A stretch of 64,000 nt of DNA. Source: Azolla pinnata. Taxonomy: Eukaryota; Streptophyta; Polypodiopsida; Salviniales; Salviniaceae. A program made the translations under genes and the position numbers. The stretch covers positions 1 to 64,000 of the forward strand of contig JBBBWG010012557.1 of assembly GCA_037176905.1 (NCBI GenBank), given 5' to 3'. The notes beneath the pieces were generated by a model. The model was not told the DNA's origin. It made no database searches and was given only the letters and a program-made list of their open reading frames with translations. Every line of letters begins with the position of its first letter. The first letter of the stretch is position 1. Shown one piece after another: positions 1 to 12,400 of the stretch.

Positions 1-527
1 AGGGTTAGGGTTAGGGTTAGGGTTTTAGTGCTTTCTTGCTTTTCTGCTTTTCTGCTTTTCTCTGCTTTTGGCGTTCTAGGCTCTCTTGTTTAGGGGTTAG
101 GGTTTAGGTTTTTAGGGGCTAGGGTTAGGGTTAGGCTTAGGGTTAGGGTTAGGGTTTTAGTGCTTTCTTGCTTTTCTGCTTTTCTGCTTTTCTATGCTTT
201 TTGCGTTCTGGGCTCTCTTGTTTAGGGGTTAGGGTTAAGGTTTTTAGGGGCTAGGGTTAGGGTTAGGGTTTGGGTTAGGGTTATGGTTAGGGTTAGGGTT
301 TGGGTTTGGGTTAGGGTTAGGGTTAGGGTTAGGGTTAGGGTTAGGGTTAGGGTTAGGGTTTTAGTGCTTTCTTGCTTTTCTGCTTTTCTGCTTTTCTCTG
401 CTTTTGGCGTTCTGGGCTCTCTTGTTTAGGGGTTAGGGTTTAGGTTTTTAGGGGCTAGGGTTAGGGTTAGGGTTAGGGTTAGGGTTAGGGTTAGGGTTAG
501 GGTTAGGGTTAGGGTTAGGGTTAGACT
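1..527 (+). repeat. Telomere-type TTAGGG array with interspersed 115-bp units
   Basis: Runs of TTAGGG make up most of this stretch; the longest clean run is about 455-525. A unit of about 115 bp starting with TTTTAGTGCTTTCTTGC is embedded three times (near 24, 154 and 359). It ends in degenerate TTTAGGGG-like sequence before the TTAGGG runs resume. Variants such as TTTGGG, TTATGG and TTAGGC occur. The six-base motif is the vertebrate-type repeat, not the seven-base TTTAGGG of most plants. The G-rich strand reads rightwards, into the window, the opposite of what a left chromosome end should show. Confidence 0.9.
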
Positions 528-2578
528 GCTAATCCATACAAAAACCTTTTGCTAACAGTCGCGATTCAAAGCGCCGGCTACTTTTCGATATTTTGAAGTA
601 GTAATCCACAATCAGATATTTTCCGCCTTAGAGGGCAGCCATCGAGAAGATTCGACGCAACAGTGATAACAGAAGACTAGTAGTAGCTCACAAAATGCAT
701 CGCAAACATGAATGATTAATCCACACATTCATGTGGACTTTGCTTTAAAGGCAGTTGTATAGGAAAAGCTAATCATGGATGTTGTTTCAAGCCAAACGGA
801 ACTTAACAATTAAGCCACAACTTATTATTCTCTTCTACCGTTTTGAGATTAAAAAACAAAAAGGCTTTTGATTCGGTATCATATATACTTGAATGATTTG
901 ATTCAAAAACTTGAATGGGCTCTAATTCCACGGATTAAATTTCCTTTTAAACTTATTACCTTAGCAGTTTTCTTGGTTAAATGACTTGGTTCAATAATTT
1001 TATAGCATATTTTATGTACATTCATGTACTTGTTTATGTACACTCTGTAGTTACATGGTCATCCTCTTAGATTTAATTTTAGAATTATATTTCCGAGCAT
1101 GCTCTTCATGTTGGGACCATCGATCCTGCTAATTTAACGAGAATTATATCTGATAAAATGAACTTACACCCACTTTCGGTACAAGTTATTGAAATTTGCG
1201 CAAACAAATAGAGTGGAGGCTAATCTACTTTGTTACTCTAAACTACCATCCCTCATATATGATGGTTCAATTAGCTTACTCGATTTCATGGAAGGTTCAG
1301 TTTAGGGTTTAGGGTTTAGTTTACTCGTAAAAAAACTCGGGTTTAAATTGGTGAAGGCGTCAAAAGATGTATGTGTAAATATGGTTAGGTTTGGATTTGC
1401 AATGGCTAGTGTCAAGATCAAAAAACTAAACTGAAATGAGGCTCATAGTTGATTCCTTTTGCAATTAAGCCAGGTAGAGATAGTTGTCTGATTCATAGAA
1501 AACAAGCTCAAAACTTAGCTGTGAAGAGAATCTTATCTACCCCTATAACATTACTGTTATAAGTTTTCCTCTCATAACTTCCTCTGTGTTATCTACTCAA
1601 CAAGACCAACTAGGAGCTGAATTCTCAAATGGGCATCTAACTTCCACTAGAAGTAAAGCTGGTTGGCTATTAATGACATACTAAATTTACACATTAAAGC
1701 TTCTGTGAACATTAACATACAATTGATTAAATTGCATTGGACGCATTATCAGAACATGACCAAAGGTTTGCAAAAGCATAGTTTTGGATCCTAGCTTGCA
1801 TTGCCATAGACTGATGCTATGACAATGTTCCAGAATGGGAGGATAAGACAACCATATACATCAAGGCCACTATATTTTACAGGATCATTCAGTATTACAG
1901 GTTGATCCAGCGATGAAGCAAATATAGATTCTTTGAAAGCATAAATTAGAGAAGCTAGAAGCATACCCATTTCAAGATTCCGAAGACTATGGTCTTTGAT
2001 TGGTGACTAAGACCATGTGTTATGAGAATCACAAAATAACGGATGGATTACAGCACAAGCTTTGGATCTCTGTCAAAATTGAATGTCAGAATTGTATTAG
2101 ACAGTTATTCACAGAGCATTATCAGCTCTATTATATGGTATAAACTGTATCTATGCTGTAGCATGAATCCATGTCACTGCAAACCAGCTCTACAAGCATT
2201 TCCAGCTTTATGCATATAGAATGAATGAAGCCCTTGGCTTACCAGAAATATGGTCTCAAGTTCAGCAGAAATCACAGAGATTACTATGGCTACTTCCTTA
2301 CAAGTTTAACCTAAGATCATGGATTCTTCAGGGTGGAGATAAGTCACAAAATTCATCAGTTTGTGAAAGAGACAATTTCAGTTTTCAATTGTATGAGTAA
2401 TCATGAGTTAATAAAAATTGTTACAGATATATTACTTTGAAAAGACTATCACTGCCATTATCCCAACTCAACTTTTGTGTTCGCATCGTATGTTCTTTTG
2501 AATGATTAAAATAAGGGAGTAAATAATTTCATTTTATGTATTCTGTTCAGTGAATGAGCACATACAAAAAACCTTAAA
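528..2578. other. AT-rich intergenic DNA
   Basis: No reading frame, repeat or conserved peptide could be supported here. Two isolated TTTAGGG-like motifs lie near 1303-1320. The right end probably carries the 3' untranslated region and polyadenylation signals of the VPS37 gene, which ends at 2579. Confidence 0.5.
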
Positions 2579-5500
2579 TCAGCCTTGCAAATCCATTGAA
2601 GTTTTTGCTGCAAGCCGAGTCAATGTGCGCTTATGGTACAACAGGCGTGTTTTCCGATAGCTCTGCAAAAATTCTGCTAAGTTTATTTCCCCTGAAAGAA
2701 ATCGCTGAAAGATGGTTTCCGATTCTTCATCTATGTTTGATGCAGCATCTAAAAGAAAAAACGATACACAATGCACTTAAGTTAGTTTCTTCTTCACAAA
2801 TCAACAAAAGCCTGAGAGGTTTTAGACAGAATGCCACCATCTAGATTTATAACGATTAACTGACCCTGAAGCCTGTCCAAAAGAGCAGAAGGAGAGTAAA
2901 CTGCTTTCAAATCAAATTCCTGTTTATGAACCTCATTGAATCTTTCTCGTGCTGCAGCAAGTTCTGTAGTTCTAATGATAGTGCACTATAAATGGAAAGA
3001 ATACCAGTTTACATAAATAAATATTAATGGTTATGCCAAGCAAGAATCAAGCAGTTCAAGAAACAAGTGTTAATCAGATAAAGAGCACCTGATTCCTGAG
3101 CTGGAATAAGTCTGATTCTTTTTCAAGGTTTTGCTCTGCATGATGTTATAGTGTCAGTAATTGCTTGCTTTTGCTTATGAAACTGTTAAAGCCCAAAGGA
3201 ATCTTACTTGCAAGCTCAATATTTCGGTTAACTAGCTCAGTCCAGAGCTGGTAAAAATGGAAAGTGCTGATAAGATCAGTCCATTGACCCCAATCAACAA
3301 AATATAAGATATCATAACAAACTACCCATATCACTAAATGAGGTAATGGAAAATCAAATGAGAAGGGATCTTACAAATTCAATCTGCCTTACAGATTCCA
3401 ACGAATGTAGAAATAAGGAATAAGCATCTTTGTCTGAAAGCAATTTTTGCAGCTCTTCTGTGCTGCAAAAACATGTAAACTACGTCTCTGTATGATTACA
3501 AATGTTGTTTCCATGTTTTGGTTGTATGTAACTGCATTAAAACCTGCAACAAGTTTAAGAGGATATTGGAACAGTTTTGCATGCATAGTAAGTTGACCAT
3601 GAATAGCTGTCGAACAAAGATTGTGCTTGACAAGGTTCATAACAAGGATAAACCACACATAAAGATCAAGAAATTGTAACGAGAAATTTAGAAAACTTTA
3701 ATTACCTTGGGCAAAAGGTTCCATAAAACCATAGGCAGAAAGAGCGTGCTGCCAGCAGCTAGAGGCCAGTAAGAGATTTTAATATGCCTTTCGCCCAATG
3801 GAGGACAAATTTAATATGTGACTTGCAATACCCTTTAGACACTTAAGTGACACCCATGCGTCTCTATGGGTTTGAAATATGGGATGATAGCGTTCTTGAT
3901 TCACTAGTTTGGAAAGAGTTTGAAAATGTCCTAAAGCATGTTCTTAACAGAGTTTACAGGTCAATAATAGACCCAAGGACTATATTGACTCCCATCGAGC
4001 TCCCTCAAACTATAGATGAAATAAATGTGCTGCCAGCAACTTAAAGGCCAAAAGGGAGCATGACTTCCATGGAATAGGGGATAAGTTCACTCTTATGTCT
4101 AAAATAAATATCGTTTAGATACTTATATCACACCAATGCCTCTATAATGGGTTTGAAGTATGGGAGGATAACATTGGAGGGATCTTGTACCTTCTCCACC
4201 ATTTCATGCAGAGCAAACGTAAGTTGTTTTCATAGGCTCAACTTATGACATTACTCTTTTCCATTCGCCCCCACTTAATATTCATTAGGAAAGTTCATGC
4301 ACTTCGACCATATTATGGTTTACTTCTTGTCATTTGACCTCCACTAGTTAGTTCAGCTAAAGCCAAATCGTATAGCTTAGCACTGAACACCAATTAAAAA
4401 TCATAATTTGGACATGCATGACAAAACTTTCTAATGTTGATTATTTGGCTACACAAAGCAACTAGTCAAGAAAGTTGACATCAACGGTCATTGTCTCGTG
4501 GATTCCAGGAGAGCTTCGCCACGAAACCAAGGAAAACATTCCGAAAGAAAAATAGACATCATAATGCTATTAGAGTACAGTGCAGGCGATAAAATAGTAT
4601 GAGCAAGTTTTATGCTGGTTTAAAATGAATATAGGATTCCTCGAGTGTCTCTTAAGCAGAATAGAAGAAGTTACAAAGGATTCAAACGAAGATGAAGATG
4701 GCTCAAACTTACAAAACTTTTATGTGTGAATAATCACGTTTTCTTTTTGTAAATAGTATGCAACAGGTCCTTACTGTTTTCAATTTGTTTTTTTAAATTG
4801 AAGGATTAATTCCCAATATGTACAAAGAATGAAGGAAATAAGGTCAAATTTACAAAGAAACCCTAACCAAGATTTTTGGTTTTTAAGAAAGACATATTTT
4901 CAATGCTGACCACTGCAATGTCAAAATAACAAGTCCCTCCAAATCCCTGACTAGTTAAGTGAGAGTGGGAGCACCATTTCCGTGTTGGACACAAATGTTT
5001 CTCAACTGAGTAAAGGGGAGTTCACTTCTATTTAGCAATGAAAAAAAGTTTCCATTGAAAGCACTGTATACAATAAAGGATCAGTGAGAATGAGTCTCAC
5101 GAGCTCAGTATATAATGTGATTAGGGAAAACTATTTCTACTTAATAGGTGAGTGTGGTAACTTGGGTACCACATGCCAAAAAAACATCAAGAGGATATAG
5201 CATTAATGTGCATACATTCTTTTCTCAAAGAGATTTTTAACTTTGAAGTGGCAAATACAGCCTTGACAAGAAGAGAAAAATGCACCAGGTATACGGTGTG
5301 GCAAACTCAAAAACAGCCTCCCCCAGTTGATCATAAAAAACATATTCCGTTATCTTCTCTCTGTGACTTGTTCCTGCAGTCACAGAAGTGACGAAAACAT
5401 CCAGCAATTGTTGACTGATTCTGAGCTTCAATGAGATTAACAAGGGAAACAGCTACTTTAAAATTCTCTGAGTCTCTCCTGAATGATACTCTATTTCCAG

Positions 5501-6142
5501 CATGGGGAATTTGCTAGTGAGAAGATAACCGCTCTCACCGTATGAGGTATGGCACAATGAAGTTCGGTTCTGTGGAGGCAGCAACCCATCCTTCATAACG
5601 AAGGCTGCAGGCCACTCAGGATGGTCATTCCGCAAACTCATGCCTCCCTTTCTCTCTTGATTTCTTTCATGCCTCCGTTCCTCTCTCATGTCCTTACATA
5701 TCTCTCGCCTCACTAACATATCATGGATAGGTTTATTTTCTTCTGTTTGAGATATAGAGCAATTGAAGATGTATTTTCTTCTTTAGTCTTACAAGTAATG
5801 TTGACCCCTTAAAAGAGTTAATATAATTTTCTTCTCTTTTTTCTTTCTTTAGATTCCTCCTCTTTGTCATAGATTAGTATCTCACTTTTGCATGCTTGCC
5901 TTATTCATTGATTCTCTCTTCCTTTCTTTTTTCTTCCTCTCAAAAAGAACTTTGATGAAAGAACTCACCTCTTATTTCTTAGGGAAATAAATATGTCAGA
6001 TGCACTTGATGTGGTAGACGGCGGACGAGAAAATGGTCTAGAATCAAGGCCTGTCATGCTACCGCCAGGTGCATTGATTTCATTTGCACCTTGTCCAGGA
6101 GGATACCAAACATGTGTTGAATATGGGGGATACGCGCCATTT
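2579..6142 (-). CDS. VPS37: VPS37-like ESCRT-I subunit (Mod(r) domain), six exons seen, 5' end missing
   Basis: VPS37 is a core ESCRT-I subunit on endosomes that helps sort ubiquitinated membrane cargo into multivesicular bodies. Exons read on the minus strand: 6142-5969, 3462-3375, 3247-3208, 3135-3089, 2985-2865, 2748-2579. All junctions are GT-AG and phase is kept. The first visible exon is proline/serine-rich (WYPPGQG, FSRPPSTTSS), typical of the VPS37 N-terminus. The junction of exons one and two rebuilds NKSTEELQKLLSDKDAY, the start of the Mod(r) domain. Then follow NLEKESDLFQLRNQ, RTTELAAARERF and, at the end, YHKRTLTRLAAKTS, all close to plant VPS37-1. The codon before the first visible exon is incomplete, so at least one short 5' exon with the start codon lies upstream of 6142; I could not identify it. 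Intron one is 2.5 kb. The protein looks functional. Confidence 0.88.
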
Positions 6143-6292
6143 CTGGAACAAGTAAACGAGAAAAAGTCTTAAACTGAGTTCAAAGACGCAATATTTCACA
6201 TGAAAAAACTTCACAATAATGCAACTTCTGCCATTCTGTAACAAATAAAGAAGAAAAAGTCTAGAACTGAGCTCATTTTCTATACATCTACG

Positions 6293-6770
6293 CATGGAAT
6301 CTCATCCCCGCCGAGCATATGCACAGGCCGGTCAAAAAGAACAGATAAAAGCGTATTTCACCATTTTCTATATGTATGTGTATGGAACCTCACCTCCAAA
6401 CGCACATGTACAGCCATTGAGAAAACAGGCAAAAGCATATTTCACGATTTTCTATATAACTCTGTATGGAACCTCACTTCCAACAAGCATATGTACAGCC
6501 ATTGACAAAACAGCATTTTCGGTACATCCGTGTATCGAATCTCACCTCCAAGCATACACACAGGCCGCTCAAAAAACGGGCAAAAGCATATTTCACCACT
6601 TTCTGTACATGCATGTATGGAACCTCACCTCCAGCATGCATATACACACAGGCCGTTCAAAAACAGGCAAAAGCATATTTCACCATCTCCAAAGTATCAA
6701 TACATGCAATCTCGTCTCGAGCAAGCATAATGCACAGGCCACTCATCAAACGGGCAAAAGCATAACTAGC
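6293..6770. repeat. Minisatellite, six units of 58-92 bp
   Basis: Six diverged tandem units begin near 6293, 6381, 6466, 6533, 6617 and 6709. Each begins with a TGGAACCTCACCTCCA-like stretch, followed by a CACAGGCCG-like stretch and a GCAAAAGCATATTTCACC-like stretch. Unit length varies because segments are lost from some units. The array lies just upstream of the first visible VPS37 exon, probably in its first intron or promoter. The open frames across it are repeat-driven and not genes. Confidence 0.85.
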
Positions 6771-6925
6771 CATGTCCTATACAGCTAGGTAAGCACAAAC
6801 ATCACCGTCACTATTCCTGATGAGGAAAAAGGAAAAAGAGCCGTCAGCACATCCACAAGCAAAAGGGAGAGTGCTCCAAAACCTGTGAAAGTTGCTGCGT
6901 CCTCTCCAGGTGAAAATGGAGCACA

Positions 6926-6958
6926 ACAACAACGACAACAACAACAACAACAACAAGA
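6926..6958. repeat. CAA-type microsatellite
   Basis: A short run of CAACAA/ACGACAA triplets, imperfect. It reads as poly-Gln or poly-Asn in several frames, none with gene support. Confidence 0.8.
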
Positions 6959-7094
6959 ACGCATGGCGGAGGGAAACGGAAAACGCAGGAGAGGAGACAA
7001 TGAAGCTTACGTGTGAGGTCTGTACATTCCTGTTCCGCAGCCGGCGCCGGTTGCTCGCTCGCTCGCTCAGCGTCCGCAGCAGCAGGAAGACCAG

Positions 7095-7740
7095 TGAAGC
7101 GCATGTATGTTCCACTCCGTCGTATGTATGTACGTACGTATGATCGTATGTATGTATGTATGTATGTAGGTATGTGGGCATGCATGTGTGTATGTATGTG
7201 TGTGTGCGTATGTATAATGTATGTATGATGTATGTATGTATGTATGCATGTGCGTATGTGTGTATGTATGTATGTATGCATGCATGTATGTATGTGTGTA
7301 TGTATGTAGGTGTGTGTGTATGTATGTATGTATGTATGCATGTGTGTGAAATGTATGTATGTGTGCGTGTGTGTGATGCATGTATGCATGCATGCAACCC
7401 ATGTGATATATGCAAGCGTGTGTGCATGTGTGTGTCTAGGCCGTGCATGCATCATGATCATGTATATACATGCATGCAACCCATGTGATATATGCATGCG
7501 TGTGTGCATGTGTGTCTATGTCATGCATGCATCATAATCATGTATATGCATGCATGTGTGATGCGTGGTATATGGAGGTGCGGATGTGTACGTGTCGATG
7601 CGGCCCCATGGGGATGCAAGGGTAATATGTATGCATGCCGGCTTGTATCACACGCGCCACATGCATGCATATGTTGCATGTGCGATGTATGTATGTGTGC
7701 ATACCATGCATGCATGCGTTCGTAGACATGCATCACAGGC
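7095..7740. repeat. TATG/CATGCATG microsatellite block
   Basis: About 650 bp made almost wholly of TATG, TGTG and CATG tetramers. The block 7390-7560 is a clear internal duplication: two copies of a segment holding ACCCATGTGATATATGCA and ATCATGTATATACATGCATG-like sequence. CATGCATG palindromes, the core of RY-type seed promoter elements, are frequent but here arise from the repeat itself. Cys/Tyr/Met- or His/Thr-rich reading frames on both strands are by-products. Confidence 0.92.
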
Positions 7741-9246
7741 ATGTGTCCCCCGTGAGGATGCATGGAGGATTATGTATGCGAAGCTGATGGTCGCGAATGC
7801 CATGTTTGAATAGAATTTTAATGCGTTTGTGTGGGAAACCAGAGCCTGTGGAAGACGCGTGGAACAGCTCGATCCGCTAGCCAAATCGACGCATGCATGA
7901 ATGAATGTGGTGCTACAGATTAACGTACAGACGTCTGTATTAATAGAAAGATGCGCACCATGACGACCCAGTCACCACTGAGGTCAATGATGGCATAACT
8001 TATCGACGAAATTCTTGCTTGCTTTCGAGCTATAGTATAATATACCTTTGGGTTCTGTCTTCCCGTTTCATTGACGTCAGACTTGGGCTTCCGATTCGAT
8101 CGAAAAGCTTAGCTACACAAAAAATCATCGACTGTTCTCTTCCATAGTTTGCAATGGCATAAGGATGGCATCAAGAATACATCTATTTCTCAGTCCATCA
8201 TGGTTCGAGCTCTCTACGATGTTACATACCAATTGTTGGGTGATTTTCCTCCTCGCCCACCCAACGAGCTTCCAACAACATACCCTTTGGTTATATTAAT
8301 CGGTTTCAGTGACATCTTTCGCGTTTTTCTGCTTGTCTACACAATGGCTAATTCTTTACATATCTGATGCGGGTTTGAAAATTTTCTTGTGCTATACCGT
8401 TCTCACATTTGTTTCCTCTGATTATCATGTTCGATAATAGTGCACTCCATTGCTTGTTTTTGGCCCAGATTCCCTCTTTACCAACCAGACCAATGCACTT
8501 TGATCCTTGAAAGAAGCATTGGGAGAACAGTTCACATACATAATCGAGACCGTCTGATCCCTCCGAATCACATAATCCTAGCTCTGACCAAACGGCAAGA
8601 ATTAAACTCACAATTTCAAGCCCATCCTTTTTGACAATTAAGACAAAGCATAAAGGAATCTCTCCAAAAACATTCGAGATATATGTATCCTGAAAGAAAT
8701 CAAAACACGGGGAAAACATAGCTGTTTCCAGTTGATTGCAAAAACAGACTCTACAAACGATCTAGTATTCCACAAGTCGAGAAAAACACTACACCGAAAA
8801 GTGTCTTTTAACATTTCCCGATGCCGCCTCAAGCCATACATAGATAGATCAACAAAGAGATAGATAGATAGATATTGGATACAATGATCATCATCGATCA
8901 CATCAATAATAGGAGGCGATGATGAATACTAAATATAGTGATCAACTTACCTTACTTAATCCACTTGAACATGTGACATGATCACGGGTAACGATCGATC
9001 CGTTTGGGACATGTTTGGCTCACACATTCTACCTCAGACTCGGAGCCCCTGCTCGACAAAATTGGAAGTTTGGCCGATATTTTCTAACACATCATCATTG
9101 GATGCTGCACGCCTTCGATTTTGCGGCATTCGGCATCATCTAGCCTAGTTACTGACATATTTACAACTTTGAACACTCCCAAGTACAAAAACAAGAGCTT
9201 AATCCCCCCCCCCCCCCCTTTTCCGATATCATCATCATCCTACATC
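7741..9246. other. Intergenic DNA, no supported gene
   Basis: Nothing here matches a family I know. A 123-codon open frame on the minus strand (8348-8719) has no recognisable motif and is treated as chance. Short simple repeats are present: a GATA run at 8859-8873 and a run of C near 9206-9219. Confidence 0.5.
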
Positions 9247-9488
9247 ATGGCTTGCACAAAAGTGGTCTTCTAACATCACAAGATTTCATATCGATGCCAG
9301 AAATCATCCTGGTGCTCCCAGGCTTGATGCCCGAACCATGTACAATCTACAATGCCCATCAAAAAAAGGAACAGATTCAAAGTTTTCCACTCAATGTATC
9401 ATTAAACTATCACAATGCAGGTTTTAAATTTATACCTGTTGAGTTTACATGAGCATATTAGAATAAACTGTAAATGAATCGACTACAA

Positions 9489-12400
9489 TTAATGGAAAGA
9501 TTTTAAACTCACATGTTGCTCTTGATTGATGGGAGACGAAAACAATCGGGGCTCGGCTCCAACAGCAACTCGTATTCTGGATTTAGCATGTAATACATTA
9601 ATTAAGAATATAAAATGAACCAACACTACAAGTCATTGGCAAAAGGAGTTAAGCAACTGCAAAGCTTCTTCTCGTGTACATATTTACCTCTTGTGTACGT
9701 CAACAAATTGATCAGTTTCATCAACAATCTCTCCCTGCATAAAGATAGTTATATACCGTATATTTAACGCACTCTTAGGTGGGCCAAACAATACGTCGAG
9801 AAACACACCACCATAATATATATTAATAGATAGATAGATAGAGACAGAGAGAGAGAGAGAGAGAATAACATGAATTATTATGCCTATAAATTACATCAGA
9901 AGTGATTGATTAGAATATAATGATGAAAGATATCACATACTTGAATGAGCTCTTCGAATACATCTTCGAGTGTTATTATGCCAATGACCTCATCCTCTTT
10001 GGCCCCAAATTGTAAAGCCATCAACCCACATTTTGCTTTGTCGCATACTCCTTTCTGCTCGCGCTCATATGCTAAATTTGAATCTTGATTACCAATAATG
10101 ACTTTATATGCACAATGATTCACATCAGGTTCGGATTCGGCTTTCCAGCTTTCACTGGCTATTTCAGATTTTAAACCTTCAGGACCTGCCTCAATATTTT
10201 CATTCTCAATCCTTTTCTTATCATATTCTCCTTCCGCAATCAGCATTACATCAGGTAAAGTAATCTTCGTATCTTTCACATCAAAGTCCATGTGTTCCAT
10301 TTTTAGGGTGCTATCAAAGCAGAGAAAATGAGTTGATCATTAAACCCTATACCATTCTACCCTATGGTTTTTACCTGAATCTCCGTTGACTACAGCTGCC
10401 ATATGACTTTTCCCCTTTTGGAATTCATTCAATAAATCATACAGAGGTGTATCTGCAGACACTCTGGTAAACACCAACAAATACTTTCTCATTAAGCTAA
10501 CCATGAGAACCCCAAACTTTTTTGCTCAACACTAAAAGACCATTAATAGATGATAGTGTATTTACACCTTGGTAATTCCCGGATGTGTACAGCACTAACA
10601 GGACTGTTGGCTTCAGGAGACAGTGTTAAAAGGCTCTTTACCTTTACAAAAAAAATGAATTATATAATCACAGGTGTCACTCGTAAGCCCTGTATTTCAT
10701 CAATTATTATCCTAATCTATACCAAATGAAACATGTTATGCCAAGTAGTTACCAATATTATCCCAATAAGATTTTCCTTGTTTCCCGAATATACAGGTAT
10801 CCGGCTGTGGCCTGTATGCATTATATTCTTCAGCGTTTCCCTGCAATTCGAATTTCAAAGATTAGCATAGCAAAATAACATGCATACCCACGCCTTTGGA
10901 TCACGGCACCAGAAGATCCTGATCCGAAGAAATTTCAAGTAAGTACAGCAATAAATTTGATGCAGCCATTAATGAAGCTGACTGCATGTGTGTGTGTGAA
11001 TGAGATTTAATTTTAATGAGCCATTCGCAGTTTCACAGTACAAAAGAGTTTATACTTACATATGCATGGCTTAATCTTAAAGACAAGCATGTCTAAGCAT
11101 GAGAGAGAGAGAGGGAGGGAGGGAGCACCAATCTAGCTTTGAATTTATATCAATAGCGAAAGTTGAACCTATTGGTGTCATTGCCTCTTTTACAGTCTGT
11201 AGAACATAGAACACATTCAGATTGAAGAAAAGTTAAGAAGATGTGGATAGAATAGGAAGGTCACATACCTTCAGACTAAGATCAAGAGCACCCGTAATAA
11301 TATTTGTTTCATTTTGAGAAAGTTCGCCTCCTTTCCCTTCCTATCTTCAAAATGAAAAATTAAGACTCTGTTACTCTTTCCTCATTCTTTCGGTCTCTTC
11401 TCATCTCATATCACTCTTATATAATTATATTCCCCGTCAGATTTATCAGTAGCAATTGTAACAATATCCTTCACTTTCAAAAGGAAAACTTCTCTTGTAT
11501 GTCTTACTTGAGGGTTTAGACGCAAGGATTTAGACATAGCTCAACATTATTCTAAGAACATTTTGAAACTTTTCAGCTCAAGAGGATTGTGGATGAGAAT
11601 TACAATGCCTCAGCTCACATTTTTGGATCATAATCATCCCCAAATCAAACCCCCTTTAAACATTACCACAGCCACATCAGTTCATGACTTTAATGATGGA
11701 AGCGCACCCATGTAATGTTCCAGTGTAGAGACATGGAACCATCTTGAGCTGTCAACTCACTGGAAGAATCCAGAATCAACATGAAAGAAGATACTACAAA
11801 TTATAATCCCCACGATTTGATCAGTTTTCATTTTCTTTGAATGTTGATTAATCCTGCAGATGACCAGCAATTAGAATATATATGCTTGTAGATCCTCTAC
11901 TTTGAGAGTACATTATTCTTCGTTGGACATGGAAAAACATCTACGGCAATCACTGAGTACTCTTGATGGCATATTTGGGTCAGTAGTATCTATATCTAGT
12001 ATGACATAAACAGTGCTAGATATTTCCTTCTCTGGAATAAGTGACCTTTGTGAGCTATAAAAGATACTCTCCTTAGTCGGATTAGGTGCTAAATTCATGA
12101 ATTTAACCTTACCTCCATAGCATGAATCGATACAAAGGCCTTCAATTGACACCTTCTGAACAACTCAGAGTGATTATGCCCAAGCAAGAAATCCAGCAAC
12201 TGAATCAAAAAGAAAACTTGAATCAAATTCGGGAGGTTCACATGTCCTTGAGCATCACAGAGAGAAGATACTTCTACATAATAGTCGCTGCCATAGCAAG
12301 TGCGCCAGCACTGCAAACACACAGTCCATCGCCAGCTTGGTTTGGTGCTGGTGAAAGATTACGAACTATTTGAGGCCATATTCATTAAGAATCTACCTTT

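Noticed and set aside
5453-5719. 88-codon minus-strand frame in the VPS37 region
   Set aside because: The flanking VPS37 exons join directly in phase (NKSTEELQKLL) without it, so it lies within intron one.
6777-7763. Several open frames of 70-220 codons on both strands
   Set aside because: They are products of TATG and CATG tetramers (His/Thr/Tyr or Cys/Met/Val runs) with no conserved motif.
8348-8719. 123-codon minus-strand frame
   Set aside because: No recognisable family, splice context or codon pattern; length is within chance for this composition.
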